From Silvimonas sp. (GTDB taxonomy: Bacteria; Pseudomonadota; Gammaproteobacteria; Burkholderiales; Chitinibacteraceae), in contig JASLES010000420.1 of assembly GCA_030151005.1 (NCBI GenBank), forward strand, positions 1 to 6,545: 6,545 nt of DNA, given 5' to 3'. Under the pieces are notes generated by a model. It was not told the DNA's origin and did no database searches. It saw only the letters and a list, made by a program, of their open reading frames with translations. Position numbers and translations under genes: made by a program. Shown here in pieces: positions 5,852-6,545 of the stretch. The stretch's first letter is position 1. Each line of letters opens with the position of its first letter.

Positions 5852-5906
5852 AAAGATGAGATTTTTCAGCCTAAAGATGAGATTTCTCTTAGCCAAAAGA
5901 TGAGAC
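5852..5906. repeat. Three direct repeats with core AAAGATGAGA
   Basis: AAAGATGAGATTT occurs at 5852-5864 and 5873-5885, and AAAGATGAGAC at 5896-5906, at spacings of 21 and 23 bases, about two helical turns. Copies two and three are also preceded by similar bases (CAGCCT and TAGCCA), so the repeated unit is about 16 bases or more. The regular phasing suggests a protein-binding array, such as transposase sites at an element end, or operators. Confidence 0.85.
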
Positions 5907-6180
5907 TGGGCCAGGTTAGCATGGTCTTCTACATCAAAATACGACGGGTTCACCTTGGCGCCGATAGCTTGAGGTCGTGCGGTAGTTCTAAGGCTGAGAC
6001 CCGATAGCACATTTGTGGGACGTTGGGGCGGTACTCTTGCAAATACAGCTTATGCCTCGCGGGAGCGGGCTGGTTGTGGCGCAGTGGTGGTGGGCTCATC
6101 CAGGTGGCTAGTATCTTTCAGGAACCGCAATCGTTAGAGTTATTACATTCGACTAGCTGCTTGAAAATGGAAAAATCCTG
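5907..6180. other. Non-coding stretch with no recognised feature
   Basis: Together with 5763-5906 this makes a gene-free region of about 400 bases. Short frames on both strands across 5759-6010 are built partly from the AAAGATGAGA repeats and look accidental. I see no tRNA, strong hairpin terminator or clear promoter here. A/T-rich sequence at 6130-6150 could hold a promoter for the gene at 6181, but no box pair is convincing. Confidence 0.6.
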
Positions 6181-6545
6181 ATGTTTCCGAAATTCGCATC
6201 CCGAGACGAGTTACTGAAATTTCTCGAAGAAAATAATTTACCCGGACTTGACAGTGAGTTCTCGAGAACGACTAAAGATCTCGTAAAAGTCTTCGATGCA
6301 AAAGGAGTCCATTTCAATCGATGGTGGGTAATGACACCAACTGGATGGAGCTGCCCGTCTTGCAAAAGAGAGAAATCGCAGATCGTGCGACTGAACCGTC
6401 ACGGATTTTTAACTGGTCAACTACACGAACACCATGATCATATGAAAGACCGTGTTATGAGGCGATTCAATGAGATTTCCGTTTCCGGAACTGCGGTAGT
6501 CACCGATGAACTGGCTGAGAGATTCGCGATTCGGGCAGCATATGG
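6181..6545 (+). CDS. Putative HNH-type endonuclease, C-terminus cut by window edge
   Basis: An open frame from ATG 6181 stays open to the right edge, giving 121 residues. After an N-terminal region without recognised motifs comes WSCPSCKREKSQIVRLNRHG (residues 56-75), a CxxC zinc knuckle, then LHEHHDHM (81-88). A CPxC knuckle followed by an HHDH cluster is characteristic of HNH/beta-beta-alpha-metal nucleases, in which a second Cys pair normally lies further on, here off the window. The start is the first ATG after an in-frame TAG at 6154-6156; the ribosome-binding site is weak (GGA about ten bases upstream). G+C over 6181-6480 is about 44% by hand count, against about 60% in a sampled nrdD stretch, and codons such as TTA, CGA and AGA are frequent. 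This suggests transfer, perhaps cargo of an element or a defence gene. Target and partners are unknown. Confidence 0.62.
   Translation, partial: MFPKFASRDELLKFLEENNLPGLDSEFSRTTKDLVKVFDAKGVHFNRWWVMTPTGWSCPSCKREKSQIVRLNRHGFLTGQLHEHHDHMKDRVMRRFNEISVSGTAVVTDELAERFAIRAAY

Larger units (their letters stand above)
5838..6545 (+). mobile_element. Candidate end of a transposon or genomic island, running off the right edge
   Basis: Beginning at TGT (5838-5840), TGTCGGTTATCA leads into three spaced direct repeats, and after about 270 bases a lower-G+C nuclease-like gene follows. TGT ends with repeated transposase-binding sites are typical of Tn7-like and Tn5053/Tn402-like elements. No transposase gene, second end or target duplication is visible in the window; if five bases were duplicated, TCAAT (5833-5837) would be one copy. 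This is an inference from repeats and composition. Confidence 0.42.

Noticed and set aside
5852..5906. CRISPR-like array
   Set aside because: The repeat core is only about 11-13 bases with spacers of about 8-10 bases and three copies, unlike CRISPR dimensions.
5759..6010. Open frames of about 70-83 codons on both strands across the repeats
   Set aside because: They overlap regulatory boxes and repeats, their sequences are repeat-derived, and neither has a good ribosome-binding site.
6153..6365. Minus-strand open frame antisense to the nuclease-like gene
   Set aside because: The plus-strand frame carries clear zinc-knuckle and HHDH motifs; the antisense frame has none.

Overview
The window reads as chromosomal DNA of a betaproteobacterium, plausibly a Neisseriales-type (Chromobacteriaceae or Chitinibacteraceae-like) facultative anaerobe. 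This rests on the type IVa pilin with a sigma-54 promoter, the form of class III ribonucleotide reductase present, G+C-rich genes, and FNR/ANR and NrdR sites in the expected places. The lineage is an inference from protein style; no database search was possible.

Layout from left to right. Positions 1-412 (minus) hold the start of an unrecognised multi-pass membrane protein that runs off the left edge. A strong hairpin terminator (437-468) separates it from pilA (513-962, minus), the major pilin gene. Upstream of pilA lies a near-consensus sigma-54 promoter (1021-1037), and a tRNA-Thr(CGT) gene (1109-1184, plus) with its own sigma-70 promoter and terminator points the other way. A second terminator (1330-1363) ends a minus-strand flavoenzyme gene of the nitronate monooxygenase / NAD(P)H-dependent oxidoreductase family (1446-2624), which has a perfect FNR box about 75-90 bases upstream of its start.

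Positions 2764-5750 (minus) are an anaerobic class III ribonucleotide reductase operon in the order: large catalytic NrdD (ATP-cone plus barrel, no glycyl-radical motif), a 62-residue protein carrying the missing glycyl-radical segment, and the radical-SAM activase NrdG, whose start overlaps the small gene by four bases. A terminator-like hairpin lies between the large and small genes. Upstream of nrdD are two NrdR boxes 31 bases apart and an FNR-like box. Together these genes would make deoxynucleotides without oxygen: NrdG cleaves SAM to put a radical on the glycine of the small protein, which must then act in trans inside the large subunit.

The right edge changes character. Immediately beyond the FNR box of nrdD are three direct repeats of an AAAGATGAGA core at about 22-base spacing, preceded by TGT, like the end of a Tn7-like or Tn5053-like transposon. 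After about 270 bases with no convincing gene comes a lower-G+C plus-strand gene (6181 to the edge) with CPxC and HHDH motifs of an HNH-type nuclease, probably cargo of an integrated element or a defence island. The least conventional parts of the window are the split glycyl-radical subunit and this element boundary.
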